Part shown: positions 1-9,390 of the stretch, piece by piece
Layout of the letters: every line of letters begins with the position of its first letter
Position numbering within the stretch: position 1 is the stretch's first letter
Position numbers and translations under genes: made by a program
Assembly: GCF_000703085.1 (NCBI RefSeq)
Contig: NZ_JNLL01000001.1
Location: 248,001 to 312,000 of the forward strand
DNA from: Persephonella sp. KM09-Lau-8
Lineage (GTDB): Bacteria; Aquificota; Aquificia; Aquificales; Hydrogenothermaceae
Length of the DNA: 64,000 nucleotides
Direction of reading: 5' to 3'
The notes under the pieces: model-generated
Told to the model about the DNA's origin: nothing
Database searches by the model: none
What the model saw: only the letters and a program-made list of their open reading frames with translations

Positions 1-483
1 TCCCTTAAGGAAAGAATAAAAAGAGTTTTACCTGTTCATGCATACCAGATAGAAGTAATTGAGGATTATGTTATAGTTCGTCTATTTAATGATGTTGTTT
101 TTAAGCCGGGTAGTGCTGAGCTTACAGATGAAGCTAAAAAGGCTTTAAAGCAAGTGGCGAAAGTTTTAAAAGGTTTATCTAAGAATGAAACCGAAATTTT
201 AGTAGAAGGACATACAGATATAGATGTTCCTAAAGGGATTGACCCGTGGAAACTCTCAATTGAAAGAGCTGTTAATGTGGCAGAATTTCTTATACAAAAT
301 GGCGTAGACCCCAAAAAAATATCAGCTACAGGATATGGGAATACAAAGCCTCTCTATACATGGAATCATCCACTTTTAAGAAGACGAAACGACAGAGTTG
401 AAATAATAATAAAAGTCAAAACCCAGAGAAATGATTTGATGAAAGAAAATAAAAATAAAGCAGAAAACAAAACCTCAAAATAA
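1..483 (+). CDS. MotB/OmpA-family C-terminal domain protein (5' end cut by window)
   Basis: The reading frame is open from base 1 and ends at a TAA at 481-483, so only the C-terminal ~160 residues are present. The visible part is an OmpA-like peptidoglycan-binding domain: a VxFxPGSAELT stretch, the EGHTD core motif, then WKLSIERAVNVAEFLI and a final RRRNDRVEI helix. The W-x-LS-x-x-RA spacing is typical of flagellar motor stator MotB rather than of Pal. The family anchors stators or outer-membrane proteins to peptidoglycan in the periplasm. The N-terminal membrane segment that would separate MotB from other OmpA-like proteins lies outside the window, so the MotB name is an inference. The tail is Lys/Asn-rich. 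Confidence 0.8.
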   Translation, partial: SLKERIKRVLPVHAYQIEVIEDYVIVRLFNDVVFKPGSAELTDEAKKALKQVAKVLKGLSKNETEILVEGHTDIDVPKGIDPWKLSIERAVNVAEFLIQNGVDPKKISATGYGNTKPLYTWNHPLLRRRNDRVEIIIKVKTQRNDLMKENKNKAENKTSK

Positions 484-576
484 CTTCTTATCAAAACCTA
501 TCTTGATTTTATAACCATGCAAAAAAATGATAAAATTTTAGTTTAGCTATTAATATCAAATTAGAGGTCTTAAATT

Positions 577-2235
577 ATGGAAAATTTCCAGTCAGAATTT
601 GAAAAACTTCTTGAAGAAGAATCAGCCAATATTCACCACTATTCAAAAGGTGAAGTAATAAAAGGCAAAATTGTAAAAATTCAGAATGATGTTGCATTTG
701 TTGATATTGGACAAAAAACAGAAGTTGTTATAGATTCCTCTGAAGTTCAGGGATTACAGGAAGGAGACGAGATAGAAGCCGTATACCTGGGCAAAAGAAA
801 TAAAGAAGGTTATGCAATAATATCAAGAAAACCTATTCTTTATCAGCAAGCATTACAGAATGTTGAGAATGCATTTAATACAAACTCTAAAATAAAGGCA
901 AAACTAATTAAGAAAGCCACAAAGGGCTTTCTCGTAGATATTGGAGGTGTAAGAGCTTATCTGCCATTTTCAGAATCAGGACTGAAAAAAGGAGAAGAAT
1001 TCCCACCTGCAGAATTTGATGTATATATCCTGAAATTTGAAAAAACAGGAAAAACTCCTAATATCGTTGTTTCCAGAAAACAGGTTATCCAGGAAGAAGA
1101 AGATAAAAAGAAAAAAGAAATATTTGACCTTCTTCAGGAAGGGCAGGTTGTCCGTGGAAAAGTGGTAAAAATAACGGACAAAGGAGCAGTTTTATCCCTT
1201 GAAAATGTAGTTTTTGGATTCTTACCACAGGCTTTATACTCCTGGGATAAAAACAAAAAGCTACAGGACGAGTTATCTGTCGGTGACGAAATAGAAGTTA
1301 AAGTAAAGAGCATAGACAGGGAAAATCAAAAAGTTGTTTTCTCAAAAAGAGACCTTGAGCCAAACCCATGGACAGAGTTTGACAAAGAAGTTGGAGATAT
1401 AGTTGAAGCAGTTGTTAAGGAGATAAATGATTACGGCATTGTTGTGAGAGTCGGTGATTTGGAAGGGTTTATCTATAAAATGGAAACTGACCATTTAAAG
1501 CCACTTGCTTACAAAGAAAAATTCAAATCGGGACAAAAAGTTCAGGCAAAGATTATTGAGTTAGACAGAGATAATAGAAAGCTCAAGCTCAGTATAAAAC
1601 AGGCACAGCCCCATCCAGTTGATAAATTCCTTGAAGAAAATCCAGAGGGTTCAGAAGTAGAAGGAAAAATCAAAGAAATCAAAACAAAAATGGCAATTAT
1701 AGACCTTGGAAATGAACTGGAAGGTGTTCTTCATCTGATAGATGCCACATGGAACCCGAAAGTTAAAAATATTTCTACCGTTTTAAAAGGTAAAAATATC
1801 AAAAAATTTAAAGTCCTTGGCAGAGAAGGAAACAGAATAAAACTTGGCCTAAAACAATTTAAAGAAAATCCGTGGGAAATATTCCTGAAGACCCATAAAG
1901 TTGGAGATATAGTAAAAGGAAAGATTATCAAATTGATAGATAGAGGAGCCTTTGTTGAACTAACAGATGAAGTAGAAGGGTTTATTCCTGTAAATCAGAT
2001 ATCAAAAGAAAAAATAGAAATTCCAAGTGATAAATTATCCAAGGGACAGGAAGTTGAGGCTAAAATTATAAAAATAAAAGGCAAAGATATAATCCTGAGT
2101 ATAAAAGCCCTTGAAAAAGATAAAGAAAAAAGAGAATTAGAAGAGGTTCTAAACAAAGTTAAACCTTCTGGAGAAGGTCTTGGAACCCTTGGAGAATTAC
2201 TTAAAGACAAACTTAAGGAGCTGAAAAATAAGTGA
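577..2235 (+). CDS. rpsA: 30S ribosomal protein S1
   Basis: A 552-residue protein made of consecutive S1 (OB-fold) RNA-binding repeats, each opening with a G-x-I-V-x-G-K-V type strand and carrying a G-x-(V/I)-D-I-G or GAFVEL signature; about six repeats can be followed from residue 25 to about 515. It fits ribosomal protein S1, which helps mRNA load onto the 30S subunit. Length is close to E. coli S1 (557). The ATG at 577 follows an AGAGG ribosome site. The C-terminus is Lys/Glu-rich. The stop overlaps the GTG start of the next gene (GTGA), suggesting translational coupling with the exchanger gene. Confidence 0.93.
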   Translation: MENFQSEFEKLLEEESANIHHYSKGEVIKGKIVKIQNDVAFVDIGQKTEVVIDSSEVQGLQEGDEIEAVYLGKRNKEGYAIISRKPILYQQALQNVENAFNTNSKIKAKLIKKATKGFLVDIGGVRAYLPFSESGLKKGEEFPPAEFDVYILKFEKTGKTPNIVVSRKQVIQEEEDKKKKEIFDLLQEGQVVRGKVVKITDKGAVLSLENVVFGFLPQALYSWDKNKKLQDELSVGDEIEVKVKSIDRENQKVVFSKRDLEPNPWTEFDKEVGDIVEAVVKEINDYGIVVRVGDLEGFIYKMETDHLKPLAYKEKFKSGQKVQAKIIELDRDNRKLKLSIKQAQPHPVDKFLEENPEGSEVEGKIKEIKTKMAIIDLGNELEGVLHLIDATWNPKVKNISTVLKGKNIKKFKVLGREGNRIKLGLKQFKENPWEIFLKTHKVGDIVKGKIIKLIDRGAFVELTDEVEGFIPVNQISKEKIEIPSDKLSKGQEVEAKIIKIKGKDIILSIKALEKDKEKRELEEVLNKVKPSGEGLGTLGELLKDKLKELKNK

Positions 2236-3233
2236 TTATAGATATACTGCTTTTTGTAGTAGGTCTTATACTGATTTTAATATCGGCAGAGTTATTTACT
2301 AATGGCATAGAAGCTTTAGGAGAAAGATTAAGTTTATCCCAAAATTTTACAGGTAGTGTTCTGGCTGCAGTTGGAACGGCTCTGCCTGAAACTATTTTGC
2401 CAATAATAGCAATATTCTTTTTTGGTCATAACCAGGGACATGATATAGGTGTCGGGGCAATACTCGGAGCACCTTTTATGCTTTCTACACTGGCATTTCC
2501 ACTTATAGGTTTAACCACACTTGTAGGCTATTTTCTTTTAAAGAAAAGAGAACTTGAAATGAGCATTGAAACAGTGGGATTTAGGAGAGATATAGTATTT
2601 TTCTTATTTGCATATTCTATAGCCCTTTTTATTGTCCCCTTTGAGGATAAAGTATTGAGAATTTTCACAGCTATATTCCTTATCTGTCTTTATATACTCT
2701 ATGTATTCCTAACTCTTCGTGGGGAAAGTGAAGAGATGGAAGAGGTAGAGCATCTTTACTTTTCTCCTAAGAACTCCAATCCATCTATATTTATAATTAT
2801 CACACAGGTAGTTATTGCTCTAATTATCATGATTTTTGGAGCACATATATTTATAAAAGGGTTAGAAGATATAAGTATTGCTATAGGTTTTCCTGCCCTC
2901 TTATTTTCCTTGCTTGTAGCACCTATAGCAACAGAACTACCTGAAAAAATAAATAGTGTTTTATGGATTTTAAGGAAAAAAGATACGCTTGCCATAGGAA
3001 ATGTAAGTGGAGCAATGGTTTTCCAGAGCACAATTCCTGTTTCGGTTGGAATAGTATTTACACAATGGGATATTACTGGACTTGCTCTTGTATCTGGTAT
3101 TTTTGCAATTATTGCAGGATTTATTGCACTGGTTACCTCTTATGTCGAAAAGAAATTAATTCCTTTTGGACTTACACTGGGAGGAATATTTTATATTATT
3201 TATATCTTTTTGGTGATAAAACAAAACTTTTAA
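2232..3233 (+). CDS. CaCA-family sodium/calcium (cation) exchanger-like membrane protein
   Basis: A 333-residue integral membrane protein with about ten hydrophobic segments. It has the two inverted alpha-repeats of the cation/Ca2+ antiporter superfamily: the first contains [10 protein letters not shown] (around residues 49-58), the second [11 protein letters not shown] (around 237-247), the acidic residues being those that bind cation in this family. A charged cytoplasmic loop ([10 protein letters not shown]) separates the halves. It starts at a GTG overlapping the rpsA stop by four bases. The family exchanges Ca2+ or other cations for Na+ or H+ across the inner membrane; substrate here is unknown. 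Linkage with rpsA and accA looks like operon packing rather than a pathway. Confidence 0.82.
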   Translation: MIIDILLFVVGLILILISAELFTNGIEALGERLSLSQNFTGSVLAAVGTALPETILPIIAIFFFGHNQGHDIGVGAILGAPFMLSTLAFPLIGLTTLVGYFLLKKRELEMSIETVGFRRDIVFFLFAYSIALFIVPFEDKVLRIFTAIFLICLYILYVFLTLRGESEEMEEVEHLYFSPKNSNPSIFIIITQVVIALIIMIFGAHIFIKGLEDISIAIGFPALLFSLLVAPIATELPEKINSVLWILRKKDTLAIGNVSGAMVFQSTIPVSVGIVFTQWDITGLALVSGIFAIIAGFIALVTSYVEKKLIPFGLTLGGIFYIIYIFLVIKQNF

Positions 3234-3246
3234 AGGGTTTGGGAGT

Positions 3247-4191
3247 ATGGAAGGAAACAAAGATATTCAGTCTTTATCAGAAAGAATAGAGCTTTTAAGA
3301 AAGGAAGTTAAGAAAGGAAATAAAGAAAAATTAAAGGAATTAATACAGGCAAGAAAAGAGTTTAGAAGGCTTACAAGAAATAGAATGGAAGAGCTTTCTG
3401 CTTGGGAAAGAGTTCAGCTGGCAAGGCACCCAAAAAGACCACATACCAGTGATTACATAAATAATCTGTTTACAGATTTTGTTGAACTGCATGGGGATAG
3501 AAGATTTGGAGATGACAAAGCTATAATTGCTGGATTTGCATTTTTTGAAGGAATTCCTGTCGCTGTTATAGGTCATGAAAAAGGGAAAGATACAAAGGAA
3601 AAAATAGAAAGAAATTTTGGTATGCCACACCCAGAAGGCTATAGAAAAGCTATAAGAATTATGAAACTGGCAGAAAAATTCGGCCGTCCTGTATTTACAT
3701 TTATAGACACTCCAGGGGCATATCCGGGGATTGGAGCAGAAGAAAGGGGACAATCGCAGGCCATTGCAGAAAGTATAATGACAATGGGTGGTTTAAGAGT
3801 TCCAATTGTTGCTACTGTTATTGGAGAAGGTGGAAGTGGTGGAGCACTTGCTCTTGGTGTTGGAGATAGAATACTGATGCTTGAAAACTCTATATACTCT
3901 GTAATATCCCCTGAGGGATGTGCAGCAATCCTGTTTAAATCACAGGAAAAAGCCCCTGAAGCTGCAGAAAACCTAAAAATAACTGCAAAACATCTAAAAG
4001 AGCTTGGAATTATAGACTGTATAGTTCCTGAACCACCGGGAGGAGCACACCTGCAACCTAAAAAGACATACAGACTTTTAAAAAGAGCACTCAGAAAAGC
4101 ATTAAGGGAAATAATAGATATCCCACCTGACCAGCTTGTAGAGGAAAGACAGTCCAAATTCTATTCAATGGGCAGATTCATAGAAAAATAA
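3247..4191 (+). CDS. accA: Acetyl-CoA carboxylase carboxyltransferase subunit alpha
   Basis: 314 residues, near the usual ~319. The N-terminal helical part (E-R[11 protein letters not shown]) is followed by the carboxyltransferase crotonase-like fold with [13 protein letters not shown], the [18 protein letters not shown] stretch and the glycine-rich [12 protein letters not shown] oxyanion region. AccA works with AccD to transfer CO2 from carboxybiotin to acetyl-CoA, the first step of fatty acid synthesis; accD is not in this window. ATG at 3247 is preceded by a GGGAG ribosome site. The stop codon is followed at once, with no gap, by the ATG of the heptosyltransferase gene. Confidence 0.95.
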   Translation: MEGNKDIQSLSERIELLRKEVKKGNKEKLKELIQARKEFRRLTRNRMEELSAWERVQLARHPKRPHTSDYINNLFTDFVELHGDRRFGDDKAIIAGFAFFEGIPVAVIGHEKGKDTKEKIERNFGMPHPEGYRKAIRIMKLAEKFGRPVFTFIDTPGAYPGIGAEERGQSQAIAESIMTMGGLRVPIVATVIGEGGSGGALALGVGDRILMLENSIYSVISPEGCAAILFKSQEKAPEAAENLKITAKHLKELGIIDCIVPEPPGGAHLQPKKTYRLLKRALRKALREIIDIPPDQLVEERQSKFYSMGRFIEK

Positions 4192-5184
4192 ATGAAAATA
4201 GTAGTCTGGCAGACAGCTTTTTTGGGGGATTTGATTCTTTCTACACCCCTTTTCCATTCTATAAAAAATCTCTTTCCTGAAAGCACTCTCTATGTAATTG
4301 CAAAGCCATTTGGAAAACAGGTTTTAAAAAATAATCCTTATGTAGATGAACTTATTATCTTTGATAAATCAAAAGATTCAACCTTTTCTTTAATCAAAAG
4401 ATTAAGAAAAGAAAAATTTGATATAGCAATATCTCCCCACCGCTCCCACAGGGCTGCTTATTCCTTGTTTTTGGCAGGAATTCCGTTTAGAGTAGGATTT
4501 GATAAAGCAGGATTTTCTTTTTTATACTCAAAAACAGTTTCCCATAGATTTGATGGAACCCATGAGATAGACAGAAATCTGTCTTTGCTTAAGGTTTTTC
4601 CTGAATACTCAGAGGATAAACTCCATAAAATTCCTGAGCTGTTTTTAACTGAAGAGGAAGATAAAAGTTATCAAAAATTTGGTCTAAAGGATAAAGAGTA
4701 TATCTTAATAGCCCCTGGCTCAAAATGGAATACAAAAAGATGGACAGAAGAAGGCTTCAGGGAAGTAATAAAAGCTCTTATGGAAAATGAAAATATTGTG
4801 CTTATTGGTGGAGAAGAGGATTTACCTTTTACACAGAAAATAATATCTCCTTTAAAAAATAAGCCTTTGAACCTTGTAGGTAAAACAGGTTTAAGGGAAA
4901 GTTTTTCTTTGATAAAACATGCAAAAGCCCTTATATCAAATGATTCAGCCCCTGTTCATATGGCAGTTGCATTTAATACTCCTGTGGTTGATATATATGG
5001 CCCCACAGTGACGGATTTTGGATTTTATCCATACAGAAATGGTGTGGTTGTAGAGATTGAAGGTCTAAAATGTAGACCCTGTGGACTTCACGGCCACAAC
5101 GAATGTCCAACCGGCACATTTGAATGTATGAAGAAAATAACTCCTGATATGGTTTTAAATAGCCTGAAAAATCTCATGGAATAA
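4192..5184 (+). CDS. waaF: Lipopolysaccharide heptosyltransferase II-like (GT9)
   Basis: 330 residues with the glycosyltransferase family 9 layout: an N-terminal Rossmann half starting VVWQTAFLGDLILSTPL, and a C-terminal half with APGSKWNTKRW, LIGGEEDLPF, the nucleotide-sugar site ISNDSAPVHMAVA and YGPTVTDFGFYP. Such enzymes add ADP-heptose to the inner core of lipopolysaccharide on the cytoplasmic face of the inner membrane. The C-terminal CRPCGLHGHNECPTG motif is common in the WaaF branch. It abuts accA, so it depends on that operon. A second GT9 gene lies at 30752; which residue each one transfers cannot be told from sequence alone. Confidence 0.85.
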   Translation: MKIVVWQTAFLGDLILSTPLFHSIKNLFPESTLYVIAKPFGKQVLKNNPYVDELIIFDKSKDSTFSLIKRLRKEKFDIAISPHRSHRAAYSLFLAGIPFRVGFDKAGFSFLYSKTVSHRFDGTHEIDRNLSLLKVFPEYSEDKLHKIPELFLTEEEDKSYQKFGLKDKEYILIAPGSKWNTKRWTEEGFREVIKALMENENIVLIGGEEDLPFTQKIISPLKNKPLNLVGKTGLRESFSLIKHAKALISNDSAPVHMAVAFNTPVVDIYGPTVTDFGFYPYRNGVVVEIEGLKCRPCGLHGHNECPTGTFECMKKITPDMVLNSLKNLME

Positions 5185-5190
5185 TTAGTG

Positions 5191-5218
5191 TTGATCATCT
5201 ATAATCAAATGTTATAAC
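5191..5218 (+). promoter_or_regulatory. Candidate sigma70-type promoter for the small membrane genes
   Basis: TTGATC (5191-5196) and TATAAC (5213-5218) are separated by 16 bases in the short gap after the heptosyltransferase gene. Transcription would start about 5225, just ahead of the TTG at 5243. Assigned by eye only. Confidence 0.4.
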
Positions 5219-5242
5219 CGTAAAATATAAGAGAGATTTATT

Positions 5243-5438
5243 TTGAAAAAAGTATTCGAAGAAATCGGAAAACATTTTTTAAATATTGGCGTTGCTATAG
5301 TTGTATTTGCGATTTTACAGCCTATTATCAAAGGAAAGTTTGATATTAAAATATCTTTTATATTTGGTATTGATATATCTTGTAATTGTTCTGGTCTCGG
5401 CTATTTTAATAGCTGTAGGAGGTGAAAGTAATGAATGA
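5243..5438 (+). pseudogene. Small membrane protein gene with an apparent frameshift
   Basis: A TTG-started frame encodes MKKVFEEIGKHFLNIGVA then a hydrophobic helix and KGKF, but after about 5340 the same frame turns into a Cys/Asn/Arg-rich tail (ending at 5425) that does not look like protein. The +1 frame from about 5343 instead reads a smooth hydrophobic helix (YLLYLVLIYLVIVLVSAILI) followed by AVGGESNE and a TGA at 5436-5438. Joining the two frames gives a plausible two-helix protein of about 65 residues whose stop overlaps the start of the next gene at 5431, as expected for coupled small genes. So the gene is probably disrupted by one extra base (or a sequencing error) near 5335-5350. 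Function unknown. Confidence 0.6.
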
Positions 5439-5556
5439 TATGTTTTTATATTACTTGATACTGTTTTCATTTGTAATAATTTCTGGATTAATTGGAGTTG
5501 GTGTTGCCTCTTTTGTTGTTAAATATATGGAAAATAGAAAAAAACAACAAAGCTAA
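5431..5556 (+). CDS. Very small single-pass membrane protein (41 aa)
   Basis: ATG at 5431 is preceded by a strong GGAGGTG site and opens a 41-codon frame: MNDMFLYY, one membrane helix containing ILFSFVIISGLIGVGVASFVV, then a basic tail (KYMENRKKQQS). It lies between the frameshifted membrane gene, whose rescued stop overlaps it by eight bases, and the amidohydrolase gene 12 bases downstream. The positive C-terminal tail suggests that end is cytoplasmic. I recognise no family. The good ribosome site and tight packing are the main support. Confidence 0.6.
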   Translation: MNDMFLYYLILFSFVIISGLIGVGVASFVVKYMENRKKQQS

Positions 5557-5568
5557 CAGGAGGGTCTG

Positions 5569-6783
5569 ATGCCTATTCATATTGATGCAAAAGAAGAAAT
5601 CAAAAAATTATCTAACCAGATAAAAGATGAACTTATCCAGTGGAGAAGACATATACATATGTATCCTGAGCTTTCTGCACAGGAACACAAAACAGCAAAA
5701 TTTGTTGCAGAAAAGCTAGGAGAGTTTGGTGTTGATGAAGTAATAGAGAATTTTGGTGGAACAACAGCAGTTGTCGGACTTATAAAAGGAAAACATGATA
5801 TAACCGTAGCCCTCAGGGCTGATATGGATGCCCTGCCTATGCAGGAAAAAACAGGTAAACCTTATGCTTCAAAAATTCCAAATGTGATGCATTCCTGCGG
5901 CCATGACGCCCATACTGCTATCTTGCTTGGAGCCGCTAAAGTTTTGACTGAGCTGAAAGAACATCTTCAAGGAAATGTAAAACTTATTTTCCAACCTTGC
6001 GAAGAAAGGCATGACTGTGATGGTGCAAAAAAATTAGTAGAGGCAGGGGTTTTAGAAAATCCAAAAGTATCAGCTATTTTTGGAGCTCACATGTTTCCTG
6101 AACTTCCTGCAGGAAAAGTAGGAACAAAGATAGGCCACATGATGGCCTCTTCAGATATATTCCATATAAAAATCAAAGGAAAAGGTGCCCATGCCTCCAG
6201 ACCCCATCTTGGAGTTGACCCTGTTCTTGTTGGTGCACAGGTAATCAACTCTCTCCATCATATAGTTAGCAGAAAGGTTGACCCATTACATCCGGCAGTT
6301 TTAACTATAGGAAGAATAACTGGAGGATACGCAGATAATATAATTCCAGATGAAATTGAGATGGGGGGCACAGTCAGAACTCTTAGCCTTGAGCTTAGAG
6401 ACCAGATACCAAAATGGATGGAACATACCATATGGGGTGTTACCCTTTCTTACGGAGCTGCTTATGAATTTGATTACAAGCATGGAACTCCACCTGTGAT
6501 AAATGATGAGAAAACAACTAAATTTGCCCTTGGTATGATGAAGGATTTACTTGGAGAAGAAAATGTTGTTGAGCTGGAAAATCCAAGTATGGGTGGAGAA
6601 GATTTTGCCGAATATCTTATGAAAGTCCCAGGAACATTCATTAGAATTGGAATCAGAAATGAGGAAAAAGGGATAACAGCACCGCTCCACAGTCCATTAT
6701 TTGATATAGATGAGGATGTTCTGCCTATAGGCGTATCAGTTATGGCATATCTGGCCTATAAATGGGTAGAAGAACACTCCTGA
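5569..6783 (+). CDS. M20-family amidohydrolase (N-acyl-amino acid hydrolase type)
   Basis: 404 residues with the M20D/IAA-amino-acid hydrolase pattern: RRHIHMYPELSxxE (about 26-39), ALRADMDALPMQE (81-93), the metal-binding HSCGHDAHTA (C110, H112), FQPCEE (E145/E146), GAHMFPELPAGKVG (H174) and the C-terminal SMGGEDFAEYL. These hydrolases remove acyl groups from amino acids or small amides using two metal ions. Start ATG at 5569 follows an AGGAGGG site. A specific substrate cannot be assigned. The gene converges on dxs, the two stop codons being separated by one base. Confidence 0.88.
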   Translation: MPIHIDAKEEIKKLSNQIKDELIQWRRHIHMYPELSAQEHKTAKFVAEKLGEFGVDEVIENFGGTTAVVGLIKGKHDITVALRADMDALPMQEKTGKPYASKIPNVMHSCGHDAHTAILLGAAKVLTELKEHLQGNVKLIFQPCEERHDCDGAKKLVEAGVLENPKVSAIFGAHMFPELPAGKVGTKIGHMMASSDIFHIKIKGKGAHASRPHLGVDPVLVGAQVINSLHHIVSRKVDPLHPAVLTIGRITGGYADNIIPDEIEMGGTVRTLSLELRDQIPKWMEHTIWGVTLSYGAAYEFDYKHGTPPVINDEKTTKFALGMMKDLLGEENVVELENPSMGGEDFAEYLMKVPGTFIRIGIRNEEKGITAPLHSPLFDIDEDVLPIGVSVMAYLAYKWVEEHS

Positions 6784-6784
6784 T

Positions 6785-8683
6785 TCAGCCTACTACTTTG
6801 TAATTTTCCCCTTTTATGAAATCCATAATTTTAACAACCATCTGGGGCGGCAGTAGTCCCAGTTCTTCTTCTAATTTGTCTATCTTTCCGTGCTGAATAA
6901 ATCTATCAGGAATACCAAATCTCAGTAGTTCATTGGAATACCTATTATCCAGAATGTATTCTGCTATTGCACTACCAAACCCACCATTTATAGTTCCATC
7001 TTCCATCGTGATAACAAAATGATGGGTTCTAAGAAGCTCTTTTAAGAGATTTTCATCTATAGGCCTTATAAACCTTGCATTAACAATTGTTGGGTTTATC
7101 CCATATTTTCTGAGTTGTTTTTTGGTTTCTTTTGCTTTTTCCACATATTTACCAACGGCTAAGATAACTATATCTTTTCCTTCATCTAAAATTTCCCAGC
7201 TACCTACTGGAATTTCCTCAAATCCTTCTGCTTCCTCTCCTATGGCTGAGCCACGGGGATATCTAATTGCAAAAGTTTTACCTGAGTTTATTGCAGTATA
7301 AAGAAGATTTCTAAGCTCTTGCTGGTCTTTAGGAGCAGATATAACAATATCAGGAATTGCCCTTAAGAATGCTATATCATAAACTCCGTGGTGTGTTGGA
7401 CCATCTTCACCTACCAGACCAGCCCTGTCTATTGCAATCACAACAGGTAAATGCTGAAGAGCAATATCATGAATTACCTGATCGTATCCCCTTTGCAGGA
7501 ATGTTGAGTAATAAGACAATACAGGTTTCATTCCTTCTGCTGCAAGCCCTGCAGCAAATGTAGCAGCATGCTGTTCAGCTATACCAACATCAAAAAATCT
7601 ATCAGGAAATCTATCTGCAAACTCTGTTAGACCGGAGCCTTCCTTCATAGCTGGAGTTATAGCAACAACTTTTTCATCCTTTTCAGCAATTTCAACCAGT
7701 GCTTTGCCAAAAACCTTACTCCATGAAGGTGGAGTTCCAACTTTTTTGATAGGGGTTCCTGTTATTTTGTCAAATGGAGATATTCCGTGAAAAGGAGTTG
7801 GATTTTCTTCAGCTGGTTTATAACCTTTCCCCTTTTGTGTAAGAATATGCAGAATTATAGGGCCTCTCATTTTCTTAATATTTTCCAGTGTTTTCTCCAG
7901 CTCAGGTAAATTATGTCCATCAACAGGTCCCACGTAAGTAAAGCCAAGCTCCTCAAATATCACACCAGGGGCAAACAGACCTTTTACATATTCCTCAAAC
8001 TTCCTTGCTACTTTTGCCCCCTGCTCTCCGAAAACTTTTTTAATGATATCTTTCAGCTTTTGTCTGGATTTCTGGAAAACCTCGTTTGTGATTATTCTAT
8101 TGAAATATGTATAGATTGCCCCAACATTTGGGGAGATGGACATCTGATTATCATTCAGGATTACAATGAATTTGCTTGGGTCTAACCAGCCAGCATGGTT
8201 CAATCCTTCAAAGGCCTGACCTGCTGTCATTGCACCATCACCAATAACAGCAATGCTCCAGCCTTCCTCTTTTTTCAGGTCTTTTGCCATTCTCATTCCA
8301 AGAGCAGCAGATATAGAGGTGCTGCTATGTCCTGCACCAAAATGGTCATAAGGACTTTCTGTCCTTTTGAGAAAGCCGGATATACCTTTATACTGCCTGA
8401 GGGTTGGGAATTGTTCCTTTCTGCCTGTTAAAATTTTCCAGGAGTAAGCCTGATGACCTATATCCCAGATTATTCTGTCAATCTCAGGGTCAAACACCTT
8501 TAAAAGAGCTATTGTAAGCTCAACAACACCAAGGGAAGGTCCTATATGACCACCATTTCTTGAGGTTACCTCAATAATATAATCCCTGATTTCCTCTGTT
8601 AATACTTTGATTTCTTCTCCAGAAAGATTTTTCAAGTCTTTATAATCATTTATTTTATTTAAAACTTTGTATTTACTTAGCAT
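6785..8683 (-). CDS. dxs: 1-deoxy-D-xylulose-5-phosphate synthase
   Basis: 632 residues, full length. It has the thiamine-diphosphate enzyme signatures: IIWDIGHQAYSWKILTGR near the N-terminus, the GDGAMTAGQAFEGLNHAG metal/ThDP motif, YVGPVDGHN, then the transketolase central domain with DVGIAEQHAATFAAGLA and DRAGLVGEDGPTHHGVYD. DXS condenses pyruvate and glyceraldehyde-3-phosphate to DXP, the entry step of the non-mevalonate isoprenoid pathway and a precursor for thiamine and pyridoxal. It is divergent from hisIE; the 68-base shared upstream region has a TATAAT and a palindrome. Confidence 0.97.
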   Translation of the reverse strand: MLSKYKVLNKINDYKDLKNLSGEEIKVLTEEIRDYIIEVTSRNGGHIGPSLGVVELTIALLKVFDPEIDRIIWDIGHQAYSWKILTGRKEQFPTLRQYKGISGFLKRTESPYDHFGAGHSSTSISAALGMRMAKDLKKEEGWSIAVIGDGAMTAGQAFEGLNHAGWLDPSKFIVILNDNQMSISPNVGAIYTYFNRIITNEVFQKSRQKLKDIIKKVFGEQGAKVARKFEEYVKGLFAPGVIFEELGFTYVGPVDGHNLPELEKTLENIKKMRGPIILHILTQKGKGYKPAEENPTPFHGISPFDKITGTPIKKVGTPPSWSKVFGKALVEIAEKDEKVVAITPAMKEGSGLTEFADRFPDRFFDVGIAEQHAATFAAGLAAEGMKPVLSYYSTFLQRGYDQVIHDIALQHLPVVIAIDRAGLVGEDGPTHHGVYDIAFLRAIPDIVISAPKDQQELRNLLYTAINSGKTFAIRYPRGSAIGEEAEGFEEIPVGSWEILDEGKDIVILAVGKYVEKAKETKKQLRKYGINPTIVNARFIRPIDENLLKELLRTHHFVITMEDGTINGGFGSAIAEYILDNRYSNELLRFGIPDRFIQHGKIDKLEEELGLLPPQMVVKIMDFIKGENYKVVG

Positions 8684-8694
8684 TTTCCTTTCCC

Positions 8695-8708
8695 ACTTAA
8701 ATTTAAGT
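8695..8708. promoter_or_regulatory. 14-bp perfect palindrome between dxs and hisIE
   Basis: ACTTAAATTTAAGT reads the same on both strands and sits between the divergent dxs and hisIE starts, its last base also being the first of a TATAAT on the plus strand (8708-8713). It could be an operator or just an AT-rich chance palindrome; no second copy was noticed in this window. Confidence 0.35.
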
Positions 8709-8751
8709 ATAATTTCTTAATTATATAACAAATTATTAAGAGGTAATCCCA

Positions 8752-9381
8752 TTGGATAAATCTATTCTGGAAAAGATAAAATTCAACTCCCATGGTCTTG
8801 TGCCTGTTGTAACCCAGAGCTATTACACAGGAAAGGTTCTTATGCAGGCCTATGCCAATAAAGAAGCCATAGAAAAAACCATAGAAACAGGTTATGCCAC
8901 ATACTACTCCCGCTCCAGACAGGAGCTATGGGTAAAAGGAGAAACTTCAGGAAATAAACAAAAAGTTGTAAAAATAAAAATTGATTGTGATGAGGATAGT
9001 GTTTTATATCTTGTGAAGGATTATGGGGTTGCCTGCCATACAGGAGAAGAAAGTTGCTTTTACAGGGATATAACCCTAAAAAAAGAAGAAAAACCAGACG
9101 CCTATGAGATATTCCATGCTTTATATGAAAAAATACTGGAAAGAAAAACAACCAGACCAGAAGGCTCTTATGTTGCAAAATTGTTTGAAAAAGGTTCAGA
9201 CAAAATTATCCAGAAAGTAGGAGAAGAAGCAATAGAAACCGTTATAGCCTTGAAAAATAAAAACAAAGAAGAGATTGTTTATGAAACTGCAGACCTTATT
9301 TTTCATTTAATTATTGCCCTTGCTGATGTAGGCATTAAATTAGAAGATATACAGGAAGAGTTATTAAAAAGGTATAAGTAA
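8752..9381 (+). CDS. hisIE: Bifunctional phosphoribosyl-AMP cyclohydrolase / phosphoribosyl-ATP pyrophosphatase
   Basis: 209 residues. Residues 1-110 are His[33 protein letters not shown], the metal-binding DCDEDS and [11 protein letters not shown]. Residues 115-209 are the HisE helical pyrophosphatase: [27 protein letters not shown] and [12 protein letters not shown]. Together they catalyse the second and third steps of histidine synthesis. The start is a TTG at 8752 with an AGAGGT site eight bases upstream; the first HisI strand follows directly. The gene is divergent from dxs and ends nine bases before the recombinase-like gene, which may be cotranscribed. Confidence 0.95.
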   Translation: MDKSILEKIKFNSHGLVPVVTQSYYTGKVLMQAYANKEAIEKTIETGYATYYSRSRQELWVKGETSGNKQKVVKIKIDCDEDSVLYLVKDYGVACHTGEESCFYRDITLKKEEKPDAYEIFHALYEKILERKTTRPEGSYVAKLFEKGSDKIIQKVGEEAIETVIALKNKNKEEIVYETADLIFHLIIALADVGIKLEDIQEELLKRYK

Positions 9382-9390
9382 GGGTAAAAA

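Noticed and set aside
484-576. Promoter before rpsA (TGATAAAAT)
   Set aside because: An extended -10-like sequence exists but no matching -35 at suitable spacing, so not listed.
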